This document shows positions 62,026 to 64,000 of a DNA stretch of 64,000 nucleotides, one piece after another. Within the stretch, counting starts at the first letter, position 1, and each line of letters begins with the position of its first letter. The stretch is from ZC4RG29 sp964521255. Its GTDB lineage: Bacteria > Bacteroidota > Bacteroidia > Cytophagales > Cyclobacteriaceae. Where the stretch lies: the NCBI GenBank assembly GCA_964521255.1, contig CAZFRM010000015.1, positions 1 through 64,000 on the forward strand, given 5' to 3'. The notes beneath the pieces were generated by a model, which saw only the letters and a program-made list of their open reading frames with translations, ran no database searches and was not told the DNA's origin. Position numbers and translations under genes: made by a program.

Positions 62026-62562
62026 ATGGTGGATGCGTTTCGTGTCAATATTGTCGGTCTAAGTAATACAATTCATCACTTTGATTATGAATTAGGGGAT
62101 GAATTCTTTAAACGCTATGGAACGGACCTTATTTCCAGGGGTTCTTTTGTAGTAAATGTGACCATCAATAAACATGAAACCTTCCTGGAAGTTGATTTCG
62201 ATATTAAGGGCACAGCACGATTAATTTGTGACCGTAGTTTAGACGAATTTGACTACCCCATTGAAACACATAAAATGGTGGTTTTCAAATTTGGTGATGA
62301 GGACAGGGAGATCACGGAGGAAATTATGCTTATCCATCGTGATACAGTGAGTCTTGAACTTGGACAATTTATTTATGAGTTCATTAGTCTGACGGTTCCC
62401 ATGAAAAAACTTCATCCAAGATTTACTGACGATGAAGAAGATGAGGATGAAGAAAGTGAAACTGGTAAAATTGTTTATTCATCCTCATCAAACGAAGAGA
62501 ACGATAGAGAAGATGACGACGATATAGACCCACGATGGGAAAAATTAAAAAAACTAAAATAA
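62026..62562 (+). CDS. yceD: DUF177/YceD family protein
   Basis: A 178-residue protein from the ATG at 62026. The YceD fold pattern is visible in the single-cysteine zinc-ribbon-like segment TARLICDRSLDEFDYP and the following EFISLTVPMKKLHP. The C-terminal third is a highly acidic tail (DDEEDEDEESE and later EENDREDDDD). YceD proteins are linked to 23S rRNA and L32 assembly in plants and E. coli; the gene precedes rpmF here by 12 bases, as is nearly universal. Confidence 0.9.
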   Translation: MVDAFRVNIVGLSNTIHHFDYELGDEFFKRYGTDLISRGSFVVNVTINKHETFLEVDFDIKGTARLICDRSLDEFDYPIETHKMVVFKFGDEDREITEEIMLIHRDTVSLELGQFIYEFISLTVPMKKLHPRFTDDEEDEDEESETGKIVYSSSSNEENDREDDDDIDPRWEKLKKLK

Positions 62563-62574
62563 ACATTTAAGAAT

Positions 62575-62766
62575 ATGCCAAATCCGAAACGAAAAACCTC
62601 GAAGACCAGAAGGGATAAAAGGAGGACACACTACAAAGCATTTGCAAAGCAATTGGCTGTTTGCCCTACAACCGGTGAAAACCATTTGCCTCACCGTGCT
62701 TTCTGGCACGAAGGTAAACTCTATTACAAGGGCAAAGTAGTGATGGAGAAAGAAGTGCTCGCATAA
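62575..62766 (+). CDS. rpmF: 50S ribosomal protein L32
   Basis: A 63-residue ribosomal protein. MPNPKRKTSKTRRDKRRTHY is the standard L32 start and the later RAFWHEGKLYYKGKVV a Bacteroidota version of the core. The zinc cysteines are reduced: only CPTT is present, where zinc-type L32 has CxxC pairs, so this is a zinc-free form. Confidence 0.96.
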   Translation: MPNPKRKTSKTRRDKRRTHYKAFAKQLAVCPTTGENHLPHRAFWHEGKLYYKGKVVMEKEVLA

Positions 62767-62870
62767 CTAATTCATGGCAATAACCTTTTTTTCAAATTGC
62801 TGCGTGATTAATTCGGATAAGGCTATCAGCATTAACCCTTATTCAACAATATAATTATAGCATGACCTTA

Positions 62871-62905
62871 ATGCCTGATTTTAACAATCGGGCATTTTTT
62901 ATTTT
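62871..62905 (+). terminator. Terminator behind rpmF
   Basis: Stem ATGCCTGATT / AATCGGGCAT with one mismatch and a TTAAC loop, followed by TTTTTTATTTT. It separates rpmF from fabH, which is otherwise commonly co-transcribed. Confidence 0.85.
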
Positions 62906-62962
62906 CAGCAGGTGACTTTCTAATTGAAGCATCTGAACAATTAAAGCATAAAAGAAATTTAA

Positions 62963-63961
62963 ATGAGTAAAATTCATGCGGCCATTACCAGTGTTGGAGG
63001 ATATGTTCCTGATTACATTCTTACCAACAAGGAATTGGAGACCATGGTAGATACCAGTGACGAATGGATAGTCACACGAACCGGTATCAAAGAAAGAAGA
63101 ATTTTGAAGGGCGATGGGCTTGGTACTTCTTACATGGGCATAAAAGCCGTTCAGGACATTCTTAATAAAAGGAAGATTGATCCCAAAGAGATTGACCTCA
63201 TCATCTGCGCAACCGTAACACCTGATATGCTATTCCCTGCAACAGCCAATTTAATTGCAGATGGAGTTGGTGCCACCAATGCTTTCGGATATGATGTAAG
63301 TGCCGCGTGCTCTGGATTTCTTTATGCCTTAACTACAGGGGCTGCCTTTGTTATGTCAGGTCAATACAAAAAAGTAATTGTTGTTGGCGGCGATAAAATG
63401 TCATCCATTGTCAATTATCAAGACCGTACCACTTGCATAATTTTTGGTGATGGCTGTGGCGCAGTTTTGCTTGAACCAACAACCGAGAATATCGGAATAA
63501 TGGATTCGCTCCATCGAAGCGATGGCTCCGGAGCTTCATACCTGAGGATGGAAGCTGGAGGGAGCCGCATGCCTGCATCGCATGAAACTGTTGATGCAAA
63601 GCTTCATTATATACATCAGGATGGCGCCATTGTATTTAAGTTTGCTGTTACAAACATGGCTGACATATCTGCCCAGATTATGGAACGAAATAATCTTCGC
63701 GGTGAAGATATTGCGTGGCTTGTTCCTCATCAGGCAAACAAGCGAATCATTGACGCAACGGCTAGCAGAGTAGGACTGACGGATGATAAGGTAATGATGA
63801 ATATCGCCAATTATGGCAACACAACAGCAGGAACAATTCCATTACTACTTTGGGATTATGAGAAAAAGCTCAGGAAAGGTGACAAACTAATCATGGCCGC
63901 ATTTGGCGGAGGGTTCACCTGGGGATCGATCTACCTGGTTTGGGCTTACGATTCAAAATGA
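62963..63961 (+). CDS. fabH: Beta-ketoacyl-ACP synthase III
   Basis: A 332-residue enzyme that starts fatty-acid chains by condensing an acyl-CoA with malonyl-ACP. The triad is complete: Cys116 in SAACSGF, His256 in VPHQANKR and Asn286 in NYGNTTAGT. N-terminal VGGYVPDYILTN is canonical. Many Bacteroidota use branched acyl-CoA primers at this step; the preference of this copy is unknown. The coding region ends 40 bases before the window edge. Confidence 0.97.
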   Translation: MSKIHAAITSVGGYVPDYILTNKELETMVDTSDEWIVTRTGIKERRILKGDGLGTSYMGIKAVQDILNKRKIDPKEIDLIICATVTPDMLFPATANLIADGVGATNAFGYDVSAACSGFLYALTTGAAFVMSGQYKKVIVVGGDKMSSIVNYQDRTTCIIFGDGCGAVLLEPTTENIGIMDSLHRSDGSGASYLRMEAGGSRMPASHETVDAKLHYIHQDGAIVFKFAVTNMADISAQIMERNNLRGEDIAWLVPHQANKRIIDATASRVGLTDDKVMMNIANYGNTTAGTIPLLLWDYEKKLRKGDKLIMAAFGGGFTWGSIYLVWAYDSK

Positions 63962-64000
63962 TTCTATTAATTGCATTTGAATAATTGATTTGTAACTTGA

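Noticed and set aside
1..64000. CRISPR array, rRNA operon, prophage or integrase
   Set aside because: No regularly spaced direct repeats, no rRNA-like stretches, and no integrase, transposase or phage structural proteins among the translated frames.

Overview
The window looks like chromosome from a Bacteroidota bacterium, most likely order Cytophagales. The evidence is a single-chain large PurL, a gliding-motility/type IX secretion (CHU_C type) C-terminal domain, a histidine kinase with a periplasmic two-component propeller, many LxxC lipoproteins, a subclass A2-like beta-lactamase, and promoters with the Bacteroidota -7 element TAnnTTTG (seen at purL, tRNA-Gln, abiE, fabD, yceD). No rRNA, phage, transposase, integrase or CRISPR was seen. 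There is one tRNA (Gln, TTG).

Layout. (1) About 1-6.9 kb is an accessory region. All genes lie on the minus strand: a class A beta-lactamase, a small membrane protein behind a broken GyrI-like gene, an AbiE-type toxin-antitoxin pair, and a BNR/Asp-box propeller protein. Long imperfect palindromes and diverged repeats lie at the 3' sides of the genes, which resembles an integron-type cassette array without a visible integrase. (2) 7.1-10.6 kb: a GH43 lipoprotein, a Tat-exported phosphotriesterase-like hydrolase and a quinone oxidoreductase. (3) 10.7-18.3 kb: a five-gene minus-strand operon with response regulator, sensor kinase, TolC-like channel, adaptor and HME-type RND pump, a self-contained metal-responsive efflux system. 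(4) 18.4-32 kb: mixed metabolic genes, including a HODM-like haem protein, cyclophilin, TRIC-like channel, CE2-type esterase, propeller sensor kinase, DUF1080 lipoprotein, GntP permease, DNA polymerase IV and a DUF4143 ATPase with tandem palindromes at its start.

(5) 32-64 kb is mostly housekeeping: purL, tRNA-Gln, prs, rplY, pth, metG, bioB, sppA, folK, fabD, a glycerolipid acyltransferase with gpsA, a HIT protein, greA, mgtE, rsmA, pdxA, yceD-rpmF and fabH. Two exported micro-peptides (44 and 53 aa) lie divergent from a TPR histidine kinase at 43.7-44.1 kb.

Between genes there are several non-coding repeats: a ~190 bp element present twice in opposite orientation 36.7 kb apart, a 115 bp element with perfect 20 bp inverted ends, and a pair of inverted GTTAAT-rich repeats around a small membrane-protein gene. 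The items most worth following up are the cassette-like array, the peptide/kinase locus and these miniature elements.
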